A DNA stretch of 64,000 bases from Corylus avellana (Eukaryota > Streptophyta > Magnoliopsida > Fagales > Betulaceae): positions 9,760,254-9,824,253 of the forward strand of contig NC_081546.1 in NCBI RefSeq assembly GCF_901000735.1, written 5' to 3'. The translations under genes were made by a program, and so were the position numbers. This document shows, one piece after another, positions 22,836-41,077 of this stretch. Within the stretch, counting starts at the first letter, position 1, and every line of letters starts with the position of its first letter. The notes under the pieces are model-generated. The model was not told where the DNA came from and did no database searches. It saw only the letters and a program-made list of their open reading frames with translations.

Positions 22836-25800
22836 GCAGTGTTGAGTTAGAATCCTTACAAGGTAAATATTATGAATTAATTTCTCTCACATTCAAAACA
22901 ACAAAATAACTTATCATTTCTAGAAGTTTTGGACATATGCTTAATGGCATGTTCAACTAATATATACCATCACGCTTAAAGGAAAATTTTAGAAATTTAT
23001 ATGTTCTTTTTTTCTCTTGTCAAATTGAACATTTCTAAATATTTTATTCCATAATATTCAATGGCAATAATGATTAAAGAAAGGCTTTTTAAAAATTCGA
23101 TAGAATCATCTCAATTAGTTAATTTAAAAAGACAAAATGAGAAATTTAAGCAAAATGGTGCCAAGTATAACCGACTTTCTCATTAAAATATTTAGAGGAA
23201 ACGTTTGACTTTGACATATTTGTATAACAATTATTCATCAAAAAATAAAAATAAAAAAATTGACCTTTCATGTCGAACACGCCTGAATCTTTTATCCGGA
23301 ATTGCTTAAGGAATCTTCTTTCTATTTTTTATGAAAGCCTTCCCCCCTCCTCAGTGATCTACTGTTTCTATATTTCATGAGAATACCGTTATCTTATAAT
23401 TTAGTAATTCCATTTTTAAAATGAGTTGCAGTTGCAGGTCCTTGTTTCCTTCTTTTGATGTTTATTATATATTCTCAAAGGGTGCCAGAAGCAGATTAAA
23501 ATAATAATAATAAACCTTAAAACAGTAGTATTTCATTCTAGTGATAATATAGTAATTTCAGTGCCCAAACACGTTTGAAGTGGCACGGTCACCTCCAAAC
23601 CATATATGCTACCTTTCAAATATTTGGGGTGGTCAAAGATCATCCATTTTTAAAAATTTAACTTTAAGTTTTTTCTTTCATTTTTAGTTTTAATTTTTAT
23701 ATTTTTATAAAGTTGTAATTTTTATTTATTTTTAATTTTATATTTTTATTTAAGGATATTTTTGTCTTTTTTACGTCTAAAAATGCATATTCCGCCTTAT
23801 ATGTAACAATCTTGACTAACAGAGGGCGTTTTGTGCCAACAAATGGTACTTTAAAGCGATTGAATATAACAAGGAATAAAGGTAAAATCACCGAAATGAT
23901 CCCAATATTCATAGCCGTGTCGCATCCCAAGGCGCCCAGACAAGCTTTAATGGCTTGTCACCTCTCACTTTGAGAAGACGGCCCGCACTTATGATGAAGG
24001 AGCGGGAGGTCACTTCCTACCTCGGGAGAGCAGTTAGCATTTATTGTAGGAGTGATGGGCTCGACGGATTTTCATAATTGGGTGGCTTACAAGACATGGA
24101 ACAGGAATGGAAAGTCTAGCCCTCATAAAGAGGAGGGTCGGGGTCCCGAGACAAGGAGAAATAGCCCAAAAAGCCAACCCTCTAGACAGTTGATTGATTT
24201 AGGCATCGAAATCCTCGTCCAAGCTAGCCCTCTAGACAGTTGAATGATTTAGGCATCAAATAGGATTTGTAGTCGGAATACTTTGGGCACTAACACATAC
24301 AAACTAGTTTAAAGAAAATTTTTACCCTTTTTCGGTTTTTTGATCACTTGTAACCCTTTCTCAATTTGCTTAAAAAAATTTTAAAAAAAAATGTGATGGT
24401 CAAGTAGCGAATAGCATGTAATAACTTGATAAATAATTTGAGAGCTGAAAACTGGGTTGGCATAATAAAATAGAATGTAAAGCAAAAAGTATTTCAAATG
24501 GTTCCATGCCGGCAACAACAAATTGACAATCAATTTGTTTCTCTTTTCATTTTAAAGTAAAGGTTATGTAGGGGCCAAGAATCCTTCTACTGATTGAACA
24601 AAACATACCACTTTCTCTTTTATTTTTTCCTAAAATTTAGAGAGTTTTTGCATTCAGAGCTTACAGTCAACGTGGGAGGGAAGATTAAAGAAATTTAATT
24701 GAACATTTTAAATAATTATTTCTTAAATTTAATTGGATTAGTTCTACTTTCTTTTTCTTCTATTAATATTTGTGGCCGGACCAAAGCCATCATAGTGTAC
24801 ATTATGAGTTGACTTTTGATAATATTTAAGAACTAATTAAGGGTAAACGGTTAATTAATTATGTTGACTTTTGATAATTAAGAAAGTAAACGGTTAATTA
24901 ATTATAGTTAAGCTATTGAAGGATGGAGTAATTGCGAATTTTAAACTGGGAGAGAAGTTGTTCTAATGATGGTTATGGTCCATGGACGGCCTTTTTAAGC
25001 ATTGGAGATTCACATGCCATTATAGATTATTTTTGTGGGAATATTTTACATTAATTGTTTATTTTTTTATTTATTTTTATTCAATACAAAGACTTATGAT
25101 CAATTCAATCTTAAAAAATGGAAGTTTATGTGATGGAAAAAGACACTTTCTATTTTATATATATATTCCTGGGCAAACCATTTTCTGTTAAGGATAATAT
25201 ACCAAGAGTCCCCTGCTTTTGTCTTTTTTGACTTTAGTTTTTAATTTGATGATTTTTTTTTTTTAATTAAATCAAGACCTTTGTTAACATCTTTTTTCCA
25301 ATAGCTAATAAAAAATAGTGCGAAAAATACCATTATACCATCAAATTAAATAAATAAATAAATAAAAATAAATAAATAAAAAATAAAAAATAAAAAATAA
25401 ATAAAGCACTCACATCTGGTAGCCGAACTACCTCCACGGCCATAGAGAGACTAAGCATGAAAAACGAGGCCTATTCGCCGATGGGTCTCCATGGTCTTGT
25501 GTATAAGGAGATCCGTAGCCTAGTTATGACCTTGCATCAACCACGACCATGACATTGCTAAGGACGGAGCCAAAAACTACTATAAACAGAGGTCAGAGGT
25601 TAAAAAATTTTGCTGTTAGGGACCAACACCTTATATTTTCTTTTCTTTTTTTAACTTTATAAATTTTTTTTTTTTACCTTCAAAATTTTTTATTCTTGGA
25701 AATTGAAGGAGGGCCATGGCGGACCACCCTGGCCTTGGCCCTTGGGTGTAAGGAGACCCACGGCTACAGGTCTCTAGCCTTGCAGTTTTGTCCTCCACTG

Positions 25801-26185
25801 CTAAAGTTGTGATTTTTTTATAATTATTATTATTAGTTTAAATTTTTCGTGTATTTTATTTTCATACTCTTTTCTATTATCTATTTGAAGAAAATGCTAA
25901 TGAAAGCCTTGACTTTTGGAACTTTCAAACATAGATCTTAAATCTTCAAATTAGACATTAGGGTCTCGAAGTTAAATATCGCAAAAGAACGTGGGGTCTG
26001 TGGAATATTTTTCCTTAAGACTTCTAATGAAAAAAAGTGCATACAAAATTATTTAGTGACAACAATTTATACAAAATAAATTTTAATCGAAGGAAAGTTT
26101 ATCTAAAGATTTATAGTAAGTCTTTTGTCTCTAATACTGTATACATTGAGACAAAAGAGAGGATTTGATGAAGAATGAGAGATTG
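22836..26185. other. Intergenic, no gene recognised
   Basis: AT-rich sequence. A two-copy tandem repeat lies at about 24175-24260 (ccctctagacagttgattgatttaggcatc). A run of TAAA/TAAAA units lies at 25346-25404. The stretch 25558-25800 starts GGACGGAGCC and contains GGGCCATGGC, so it may be a decayed relative of the hAT element at 50262. Short open frames at 23697, 24052 and 24982 have no recognisable domain. Confidence 0.45.
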
Positions 26186-27694
26186 TGTAACGAGCCAAAA
26201 AATTAATTAATTAGTAATTAAATTTCTGATTCGATTTTAGTTTTATTCCATAAAGAATAAGACTTAGAGATGACACACTCTCCTAAAAGAGTCTCCAGTG
26301 AAAAATCTTAGCCCTATTACCATGGTCCTCTGAGCATAAAGCCTTGATAAAATAACTGTCGCGTCCCCTAAGTTAAACCAATCAACCTTGATCAACTTGA
26401 GGTGTTACTAGCAATTTCCTCTAGACCAATTAACTGTTAATTAATTGATTTGTGGTGATGCCCTAAAGTCATCTAACTAATCTAAGACTGCTAACATATG
26501 ATCCTAAATAATATTACTTATCATCATTATAGACTCAGAGCTTCCAAACAGACCTTTGTGTAATATTAACAATTAACTACTAACTATGCAAACTTGACTT
26601 TGTAAGTCATTTGCTCGACATCTTCGTTGTAACGAATTTGTTACTCTACATCCTAGCAACTGGCTAATCTGCAAAACACCAAAATGTTCGACATGTTGAA
26701 GAAAATAATTGCATTAAGTCCACGACTTAGTGAGTATACTAAAATGAATCTGACCAATGTAATGAGCTTTAAATAATAATTCAGAACTTTTGAATATTAA
26801 ATGGGGTTCTTCACAAAAGTATGTATTGCTCCCGTTATTATATTGTTAAGGAAAAAAACAAAGTTTATTTTCTAGTATAGTGGCATCATACCAGTAACAG
26901 GTCACGCATATTTTAATGCAATAAATCAGGTAATGTGTTTGTGTGTGTGTGTGTATTCACATACTTAACATTAATCATAGCTTTCCTTCATATGGTAGAT
27001 TCAAGTCCTTAACTGATATAGACCGGAAAGCTAAGAATTCCATAAAGAACAGCGATGATATAGGGGGAACTCGCACCTGACGAGTTCTACTAAAAAGATC
27101 ATATCTAGAGTTTCAAACCTCAGATTGGAGCAAGCTTGGAAAGCTAATTTAAATATCTACAAATTCATGTTTCATGAGGTTCAACTAATTCCAATTATTA
27201 TTAGGTCATAACGGAACATAATAAGAAGACTAGAAAGCTGGGCATAATTTTTCATGTGCAATCTTGTCTGGATGAGAATGCAGCTAAGGAGCAACAGAGC
27301 GGCTCGTTCACAACCTCATCTGGACGAGATTGTAAACGAGGGATCAGTTGGAGTCACAGAGAAGCTCATCGACAACCTCGTCCGGACGAGTTTGCAGACG
27401 TGTCATATAGTTTTGCTGAAACCGACTTTATTTCGTATTATTATTAGGTTTAGGGTTTGGGGGCCTATAAATATATGTTTTATAGACCCTAGAATGTAGA
27501 TTTTGATTATTTTTCAGATTTTATCAATAGGATTACTCAGATTTGATTTTCTTCATTATTTTCCTTTAAACCCTATAGAGTATCTAGTGTTTAGAGAAGA
27601 TTTATTAGATTCTTTCATCGTATCAAGGTCTTAGGAGTATTTATCCCTTCTTCATACTGTTCTACTTTGCATCTCACGAAGTCACGTTGCATCA
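26186..27694 (+). mobile_element. Probable 5' LTR of a Ty3/gypsy element (family C)
   Basis: It opens TGTAACGAGCC and ends ...TTGCATCA, two bases before TGGTATCA (27697-27704), which matches the first 8 bases of the initiator tRNA-Met binding site. The following sequence encodes gypsy gag. The LTR contains three copies of a motif like CTCGTCCGGACGAG (27260-27400) and a TATAAATAT box at 27466 before the likely transcription start. A second LTR is not in the window, so the left boundary is inferred from the TG dinucleotide only. Confidence 0.6.
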
Positions 27695-27696
27695 GT

Positions 27697-27708
27697 TGGT
27701 ATCAAAAT
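27697..27708 (+). other. Primer binding site (initiator tRNA-Met type, imperfect)
   Basis: TGGTATCAAAAT: the first 8 bases fit TGGTATCAGAGC, the remainder has diverged. It sits 2 bp after the presumed LTR end. Confidence 0.6.
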
Positions 27709-27726
27709 TCAAGTTACTTTCCATGA

Positions 27727-28182
27727 ATGGGAATGGGCAACCGTTGTGCAGACATAAAAGAAGTGTACATGCGTACAGAAGCGGCACGTAAGGAGCAACC
27801 GGTGATTCGTTTGTGGGACATGGAGAAGACGTTTGGTGGTATTGCCGTGCAGAAGAAGGAACGGGTTCGTGCCCAGCACGGAATCCCTACCGATCACTTT
27901 GCCGACATGGGTGATTGAAACGGTCGTTGTCGACAACCAAGACCGCGGTACGCGGAGGCGGAAGGTGAATGTATCGTTAAGAGTGAACATGCCAATCCTT
28001 TTGCAAAGCGTAGAGTGCGGATAAAATTTCCTACAACACAAGCTCATGTTATACCATGGGAAGCAAGCGTCAAGCTTAACATCCCGAAATTCCAAGGTTG
28101 CTTGCAACCCGAAGAGTTCCATGATTGGGTTGTTACTGTTGAAGAGGTTTTTGACTTCAAAAGGATGCCCGATGAACGACGA
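27727..28182 (+). pseudogene. Ty3/gypsy gag N-terminal part, frameshifted and cut by a gap
   Basis: The frame through 28015-28182 reads NPFAKRRVRI ... WEASVKLNIPKFQGCLQPEE then FHDWVVTVEEVFDFKRMPDE. This is the start of the retrotransposon gag domain of plant gypsy elements (W-x2-x-K-x-x-IP-x-F-x-G-x-LQPEEF-x-DW). The upstream ORF (27727-27918) is in another frame, so at least one frameshift separates it from the conserved part. The gag runs into the gap at 28183. After the gap no gag coding is recognised. Confidence 0.78.
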
Positions 28183-28282
28183 NNNNNNNNNNNNNNNNNN
28201 NNNNNNNNNNNNNNNNNNNNNNNNNNNNNNNNNNNNNNNNNNNNNNNNNNNNNNNNNNNNNNNNNNNNNNNNNNNNNNNNNN
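28183..28282. other. Assembly gap (100 N)
   Basis: Exactly 100 N inside gag. The pol region expected downstream is absent after the gap, so either the element is truncated or sequence is missing. Confidence 0.98.
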
Positions 28283-29604
28283 AACCGAATGGGGAGGTCT
28301 ATGGTTCATCCTGGAACTTTTTATAGAGTCATCCTATGCATAAAACGCTAAAAAAGGATCCCTTCTCGTGCAAAAATTATTATGCATACGAACAATTGTT
28401 TAAATGTACCTTCAAACGTTCGTACTCGATCGTTTGATGGAAAACTTGAGCGTTCGTCCTCGATCGTTCGAAGAGAAATTCGAACGTTCATGTGTGGCAA
28501 GTTTTAAATAAATAAATAATAATAATAATAATATAAACATTAATATTTGGAAAAATGTTATACTTATTTAAATATTTGGAATTTATATAACAGATGTATT
28601 TATTTTATTAAAAGGTGATTGATTATTCAAGGTATTATAGATTATTAGGGATAATGGCCTAAAACCTAATTTATATTAACATTTTCTTTTTAATAAAAGT
28701 GTTTTATTTTGTATTTAGGAGTCAAATGATCTTATATATTCAATACTTCAATACTTTGGATGATCACATGTACAAAGTACTCCTGAACTTGGATATCATA
28801 GTCTCTTTAAGAAATTATAAATACCCTCTTGAAAAAAAATTTGAAGGATATTGATTATTCTAAAGTATCAATCCAAATCATTTTAGTACTCTATAGAATT
28901 ATATTCTATGAATATAAGAATAATTAAAAGATATTGAGATGTAATTGAAATAAAGTGACAGTAAATTATTTTAAATTTTTTTCACTTTGGATATTTTAGG
29001 AATGCAATTTTAAGTAGTCATGGAACTCTTATGTAGTTAAATAAATCTTAGAGTAGAATTACATTTTTATAGCAGAATAAAGTGTAATTAAGGTAACTTT
29101 GGTTTAGTTACGAGATAACGATAGTCTAAGGCCTATTAGAGCTAGGTTTTACTTTCTTGGGTTAAATGCGTTATCAATCCCTAGGTTTTAACTACTTTAT
29201 TTTTTTTTTACCTATGTTTTGTATTATAGATAGTACTTCGCTTATGGGTAAATAAGGGGATGATACCTTTTTTCTATATTCCATCAATGAAGCTAACAAA
29301 TTTTCATGTCACATCCAATAAGCCCCTCTAAAAGTATGACACTAGTCTCAAATGCCACGTAATTTATCTCACCCAACCACTTTAATGCTACATTAGTAAA
29401 TTACATCCTTCATCTTCATCTTCCTTCCCAATTTCCCCATTTATCCCCAAATCGCATGAACCCTAGCCTCCTCTGGTTTTTCATTTTCTCCCCAAATCGT
29501 AGTAAGAACTTGACGCAAACAAAGTCGAGTACCTTTGTTTAGTGTTTATCTTCCCAAAATCACACAATAGAAGGCACAAAGAAAGCAATCGCATCAGGTC
29601 ACAT
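28283..29604. other. Intergenic, no gene recognised
   Basis: The motif CGTTCG-CTCGATCGTT is repeated at 28418-28490. It is otherwise AT-rich without coding signal. Confidence 0.4.
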
Positions 29605-31161
29605 AGGGCCGGCAATTTTGACACGACCCGCGAATCCGACACGAAAAAACAGGTATTGGGTTTGGGCTAATCGGGTTCGGGTCGTAATCGGGTCTACCCG
29701 ATTAAGACCCGAAAATTTCGTGTCTGGCGGGTCGACCCGCCAGACACGATTACTGTGCGGGTTTGGCGGGTCGACCCGCCAGACCCGGTTTTTTTTTTTC
29801 CTTTTTTCTGGACCCGGCGACCCGGTTTTTTTTTCTTGGTTTTTTTCTGGACCCGGCAGCAGCTCACACACGCTGGCATGCACAAATCTCGCCTCACTGC
29901 CTCAGACTCCTCACGTCAGTCTTAGTATCCATGGTTGGAATAAGACTTTTGGTATACAAGGCATTAGCAATCAATTTTTTTTTCTATAAAACTGAAGGGA
30001 ATCTAAAGCAATCATCTCATAAATATTGTCTAATCCAGACAGCAATTGCTTTAATTTTACAGCTGTATCAAATTCTGCATTATATTGCACATCCTTTTAG
30101 TCTTTCTTAGGAGAGGTAGATAATTAAATGTAAGCAATGAATTACAAAATGACAAAATTAAATAAGCAAATGATAATTGTTAATTGTAGATAAAAATTAA
30201 ATAACTTTATTTAAGTTGAAAAAAAGAAAAGTGGTTGTTGATTAGGGGGAACACAGGCTACACGCGCTGGGATGTGTATGTGAACGCCAATTGATTTGTG
30301 GATGTGAAACATCAACTAAATATCCAAATTTCAATGGATGGCTACCGACCCATGGTGGATGCCTCTCTAAGCATTGATGCCATTGTTTGTTTCGGATAGC
30401 AAATTTGTGATCTTTAGAAAAACTTTACTGTACTTTAGTAACTTTACCTTATCGTTGTTAAAATGAAAATCACTTAAATTATAACTATTCTATTATATTA
30501 CACATTTTGATAAATGTATTTGCACAATTAAATAAGGGTCTTGGTCTTCTATGGCTCTCATGGAATTCAAAAATATTGAGTCTTGGCCCATGATTGGATG
30601 CTAAAAAAAATGTCTAAGAATTTGTATCTTTGTTCAAATTAATTTTTTAACACTTTTGTTACATGTGGGACTAAATTATAAGTGGACTATTTTAATAAAT
30701 GAACTTACTTGTTTTAACTTTTAACTTTTAAGTTTAGGTGAAATTATGAGTTTAGTAATTTATTTTGGAGTACAATTTGTCAATTACGGTCACTTTCCAA
30801 TTTTTTTTTTTTTTCTTATTCTTTATTAAAGCCTTTAATCTCTTAGAACTCAATTTTTTGCATTGACTATATTGATGTATAATGTATTAGTATTATTATT
30901 ACAATTTTGAATTTTAATTTTTTTTTTTTAAAAAAAAATTATAGTTTAGGGTAATCGGGTCGTGTCTACCCGTTTATACCCGATTATTTTAAACGGGTAA
31001 AACGGGTCGTGTCGGGTTACCCGGTTATTTTCGTGTCGTAATCGTGTCAAACCCGATTACCCGTTTAGCTAAACGGGTCGTGTCTGGGTATAGGCTAATC
31101 GTGTAACGGGTACCCGCGGGTCATAATCGGGTCGTGTATGGGTACCCATTTTGCCACCCCT
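29605..31161. mobile_element. TIR DNA element rich in GGGTCGTGTC / GGGTCGACCC, about 1.56 kb
   Basis: The ends are AGGGCCGGCAATTTT and (reversed) AGGGGTGGCAAAATGGG. The direct repeat AGGTCACATA flanks them (29596-29605 and 31162-31171), fitting an 8- or 9-bp target duplication. Both subterminal regions (29620-29835 and 30955-31150) are dense in GGGTCG, CGGGT and TCGTGTC in opposite orientations. The middle is AT-rich without coding. A 30-bp perfect palindrome centred on GTCGAC lies at 29719-29748, and an 18-bp one at 29764-29781. It is non-autonomous, probably hAT-like; a shorter relative is at 40726-41077. Confidence 0.8.
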
Positions 31162-31309
31162 AGGTCACATATGGCATTTCAAAAGAAATGAAGCTTCCAA
31201 CGGCATAGATAACGTATGTCTTCCAAATTAAAGAAAATTTCTTGATATTGTTGTGCGGGGGAGATAAAGTGGAATAATTTTTTTTTTTTTCTTGGGACCA
31301 CACGAAGTC

Positions 31310-31774
31310 ATCATATAGGTCTTCTTCGATGGGCCATTGTGAGATGTCTACGTATGTTATTGCGATTTATCCGCACCGTTGAAAACATCCTGGACTAAGG
31401 CTAACTTCAACATACGATTTTGGGGTTGCACCACCTATGATTCGAACATAAGTAATTTGATCATTGAAATTTTGTTATTTCCATCCAATTTGAAGTGTTA
31501 AGCTCTAATGAGTTGTTACCTAAGTTAACTGATATGCTATCCTTCAACATGCAGCGAAAAGAAGCTTGGTGATTTTTCAAATGGTTGGATAAACCAACAT
31601 GTGAAAGGGTTATGGAGGTTAAAGACCTAGAGAATGAAAATAACAGCTATATGGCAAGGGTTAAAGACTTGGAGAATGAAAATAATAGCTACATGGCAAG
31701 GGTCTAGCAATTGGAGAAAGAAGATGATAGACATATAGAAAGGATTAATTACTTAATTAAAGAAGAAAAATTAT
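31310..31774 (+). pseudogene. Broken GRF-type zinc-finger gene
   Basis: One frame at 31355-31445 reads CYCDLSAPLKTSW then TKANFNIRFWGCTTYD, matching the first half of the plant GRF zinc finger (C-x-C-x-L-x-A-P-x-x-TSW...RR/F-x-GC). About 110 bp later, after a possible acceptor (ACATGCAG), 31557-31773 reads KEAW-stop-FFKWLDKPTCERVMEV. This is the second half, with TGA in place of the zinc-binding Cys that normally precedes FF-x-W. A coiled coil with two near-identical 39-bp repeats (KDLENENNSYMARV, 31622-31706) follows, with a further stop. An intact relative is at 59407-59867. No clean donor site joins the halves. Confidence 0.65.
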
Positions 31775-31945
31775 AGGGTTAAATACATTTTACCTCAAAA
31801 TTTCACATCTTTTTCAATTTTGCTTCTAATGTTTTAAAATTGGCAATGTACCCAAACCAAATTTCTAAAATTTTCAATGTAACCACTTTGTTAATAAATT
31901 CTGTTTTCTCTCACGAAATGTGTGGAAATACCAATATGCTCTTAA

Positions 31946-31977
<32 letters not shown>

Positions 31978-32252
31978 TCTCTACGGCAACCAACCTATAT
32001 ATGGCTAATAGAGAAATTGAGACCCACATGCCATGGGTCTCCCGGCAATGGACGACTTTTTTATTAAAAAAAAAAAACACACAAAAGAAAAATTTAATGC
32101 AAGCATATTATTGTCGTTTCACGTGTATCACACCCTAAGATAGAGGACTAAGTGAAAGGAAATAATAGTTTTGATGTCAATTGCAACTTTTAAAAACTTG
32201 GTGGTACATTGCAATTTAGTTATAAATTTGAGGGGATAAGTATAGTATTGGG
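31775..32252. mobile_element. Possible foldback MITE, diverged
   Basis: The left arm GGGTTAAATACATTTTACCTC and the right arm (reversed CCCAATACTATACTTATCCCCTC) resemble the foldback family at 9565. Both arms lead into a shared GCAATGTACC sequence. No 9-bp duplication was found, so the boundaries are uncertain. Confidence 0.4.
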
Positions 32253-32569
32253 TATACAATATTATAATTTTCATATTGGACATTTGATTAGCTTCTAATT
32301 TTGAGCTAAATAAGTAACTAAATAATGTATTGTTTGTCAGCTTTTATATTATAAAGTACCAAGTACCAATTCCACTTTCTATCATTACAACAAAATGGGT
32401 AGCCGTATTTGACTTGTTTACCAAAGATGTGCCTATTTTTGTGAGTAAAATAGTTACATCTTGGGAGCACGGGTGTTACTTAAAAAAATATGTAAATAAA
32501 TAAAATGTAAAATTAGTTTACTTGGTTTGACTGATTTATAATTAGCTTTATATGATATCAAAATTAAAA

Positions 32570-32935
32570 GAGAAAACTACATTTTGCATCCATGAACTAT
32601 AACGTTTTGGCACTTTCTCCCTATAAACTGCCAACTGTACTACTTTGCCCTATGAACAATTATTTTGTGTCCAAAACCCCATTTCCGTCAGTCAAAGCCA
32701 TTAACTCAGATGATTAAAGTGACAATGCATTGTAGCTCATGGGGAAAAAGTGACAATGCGTTGTAGTTCATGGGGGCAAAGTGACGGCTTGACCGTCTGA
32801 GTTAACGGCTTTGACTGACGGAATGGAGTTTTGGGCACAAAATGATAGTTCATGGGGGCAAAGTAATACAGTTGACAGTTCATAGGAAAAAGTGTCAAGG
32901 CGTTATAATTCATGGGGGCAAAAGGTAGTTTCTCC
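32570..32935. mobile_element. Mutator-like foldback MITE with 9-bp TSD, 366 bp
   Basis: The arms are nearly the whole element: GAGAAAACTACATTTTGC at the left and, reversed, GGAGAAACTACCTTTTGC at the right, continuing through ATGAACTATAACG and on to GTCAGTCAAAGCC. Identical 9-bp direct repeats AAATTAAAA flank it (32561-32569 and 32936-32944). It would form a hairpin of more than 120 bp. No coding sequence. Confidence 0.85.
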
Positions 32936-33204
32936 AAATTAAAATGAATTTAATTGTCGTTAAAGTGTACCTTAAAAACAATTTACTTTCTTCAATCAAA
33001 TTCTACCCACTAATTTAACGGATTTTATTAATGTAACACTTACTTAAATAGAACACATGGTACAATTTTATTAACTCTAATGTTTTATGTTATCGAAATC
33101 TATTAAGCTAGTAGACAAAATTTAATTGTAGAGATTAAATTATTTTTTTGGCATACCTTAAAAATTTTGGAGTTTATTTTGATATCATAAAAAACGAATT
33201 AACC

Positions 33205-35346
<2,142 letters not shown>

Positions 35347-35446
35347 NNNNNNNNNNNNNNNNNNNNNNNNNNNNNNNNNNNNNNNNNNNNNNNNNNNNNN
35401 NNNNNNNNNNNNNNNNNNNNNNNNNNNNNNNNNNNNNNNNNNNNNN
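35347..35446. other. Assembly gap (100 N) between two near-identical copies
   Basis: Exactly 100 N. The sequence ending at 35346 is found again ending at 37583, and the sequence starting at 35447 is found starting at 33205. Confidence 0.98.
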
Positions 35447-35722
35447 ATAATAGTCTAATAGACTGATTTTACAATTATTTTCAAAAAAAGAAAAAACTGG
35501 GAGTGCTCATGAATTAACTCGTGAGGACGGTTTTAGAATAGAAGTGCGCCGGGTGAGAAAAATTCTGAAATTTTATTATATGTGGAAGTGGCAGACAGGG
35601 GATGTCGATAGGATCAAAACGTCAACAGAATATCGAAGCTATAAGCCGATGTCATAATTATATTTTCTTTTTTCTCGAAATCATTTTTTTATTTCCCAAC
35701 AAAATCCTAATCGATTAACCGC

Positions 35723-35730
35723 TATTTAAA
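35723..35730 (+). promoter_or_regulatory. Candidate TATA box of the CKX7-like gene
   Basis: TATTTAAA lies about 150 bp before the ATG at 35882. A GA microsatellite (about 35768-35795), common in plant 5' UTRs, lies between them. The duplicated copy has the same arrangement. This rests on position and sequence only. Confidence 0.4.
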
Positions 35731-35763
35731 GCCTAAACTCCAAAAGGCAACTACGAGTGAGTG

Positions 35764-39503
<3,740 letters not shown>

Positions 39504-40725
39504 GAGGATTATCAGTAGCCGTCTTATCTTGATTTGATCAGATCATGATCAGGTCCATTAATGTCATTACCTTTGTAGGTATTTGTGTTTTTCCTATCTT
39601 CCATCATTGTAAAGAAATATTTTGCGCCAAAAAAAAAAAAAAAAAGGAGAAAAATTTTGTTCCTTAATGATATACCCTTTTCTTTAAAACAAAAGGCAGC
39701 AACAAAATCTTGACAAAATGAAAAGATTTGAGGTAGTTGAACAAGTTAACATTTGATTGTAATGTTCGTAAATGAAATTAATTTGTGCACCATTGCCAAC
39801 TGTACCACGTAACTTTGACCCGCACATCAATAATGAGAGACAAGACTTAATTGGTGCTGGTCTCTATCATAAGCTGTGATGCAAAAAAATAAGTACTAGG
39901 AGTCACAAGCCACAGGCCAATCAATTTGACAGTCCAGCATGTCTTATCTGAGACAACCTTTTATTTTAGCAAAGCAATCGAAGACAATCTTAATTGGCCT
40001 TAATCATCTTAAGATTATTTGACTTCAGTTTCCTAAGGGTCAATTCTTTTTTCCCCACATGAAAAAGATAAAAGGGGTGGCCAACTAGGGCATCAGATTC
40101 TCACCCTTTCATGCAAAAAAAGAAAAAAAAAAAAAAAAAAACTTTATCTTTGGTTTCTCGAGCTTTGTTTGTGTTTTGTTTGCATGCAAAGATCAAATCT
40201 ACTTGGTTTCATCATCTTTAATTCACTTTTTTCCCCTTTATTTCCCTTCTTTTCTTTTGTCCTTTTTCCCAATTCATTTCCCTTATGAAAAGTAGAGAAA
40301 GAGTTAAAAAATGGGTAGGGATTTTTGGCTTTAGAAGGCAATTATAAGATCATGATTTCTTGTAAGCTGGACCAGCCAATGGGGAAAGCATTTACCTCGT
40401 TTGAACCCCATGAAGAGCATCCTATACGTACTTTGGTTAACGTGTCATGCATGTAAGACTTGACGTACGACTTGGTTCAATTAACCTTAAACCACGTGTA
40501 CTCCAGTCATTAGGCTGCAGCTGCTTCTATCATTAAGGAAAAGACACCCTCAGTTGTTGGGTTGAGTTCACAAGCAAACCCTAGAGGCTAGAGGGATAAC
40601 GTGGGCCTAGTACTGAGCTGATTGATGGGCTGGGCAAATTACCTATACTCGCTTTAATATTTCAAGTGATCTCGTTAATGACGACAAAAAAAAAAAAAAA
40701 GAAGGTTAAAGTGGTAGTCACGAGT
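39504..40725. other. 3' UTR of the CKX7-like gene, then intergenic
   Basis: The first 150 bp or so are the likely 3' UTR. An A run lies at 39630-39645. The rest holds A and C/T-rich stretches (40105-40140 and 40200-40300) but no gene. Confidence 0.45.
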
Positions 40726-41077
40726 AGGGTGACAATTTGTGTTTACGTATTATGTTCAGATCGTATCAAAGCATGTATATAAAATTATACAGATCAACCT
40801 TAATTCGATCATTTTAATTAAACAGATCAAACTTATCAGCTCATAACCATTTATTTTTGTATTAGGTTAGTGTCGAGTTCGCATGTCATATTAAAATTTG
40901 TCTGTCTTTATATCACGTGTCAGGTTCAGGTCGTGTCGAACCATGTATATAAGACTATATAGGTTATTCATAACCCGACCCATTTAACTAAACAGGTTAG
41001 ATTCCTCAACCATAACCATTTAATTTCGTATCGAGTTGGTATTAAACTCACAAGTCGTGTTAAAAATTGACAACCCT
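40726..41077. mobile_element. Short TIR element related to the 29605 element
   Basis: The ends are AGGGTGACAATTT and, reversed, AGGGTTGTCAATTT. The body is an imperfect dimer: TATTATGTTCAGATCGTATC / CATGTATATAAAATTATA is repeated as CGTGTCAGGTTCAGGTCGTGTC / CATGTATATAAGACTATA about 165 bp later. TCGTGTC, AACCCGACCC and CATTTAACTAAACAGGT match the subterminal words of the element at 29605. The target duplication is not clear. Confidence 0.65.

Noticed and set aside
29599..29989. Overlapping ORFs on both strands in the GGGTCG-rich element
   Set aside because: They are produced by the repeated GGGTCGACCC and CCCGGTTTTTT words; no domain, and several frames are open at once.
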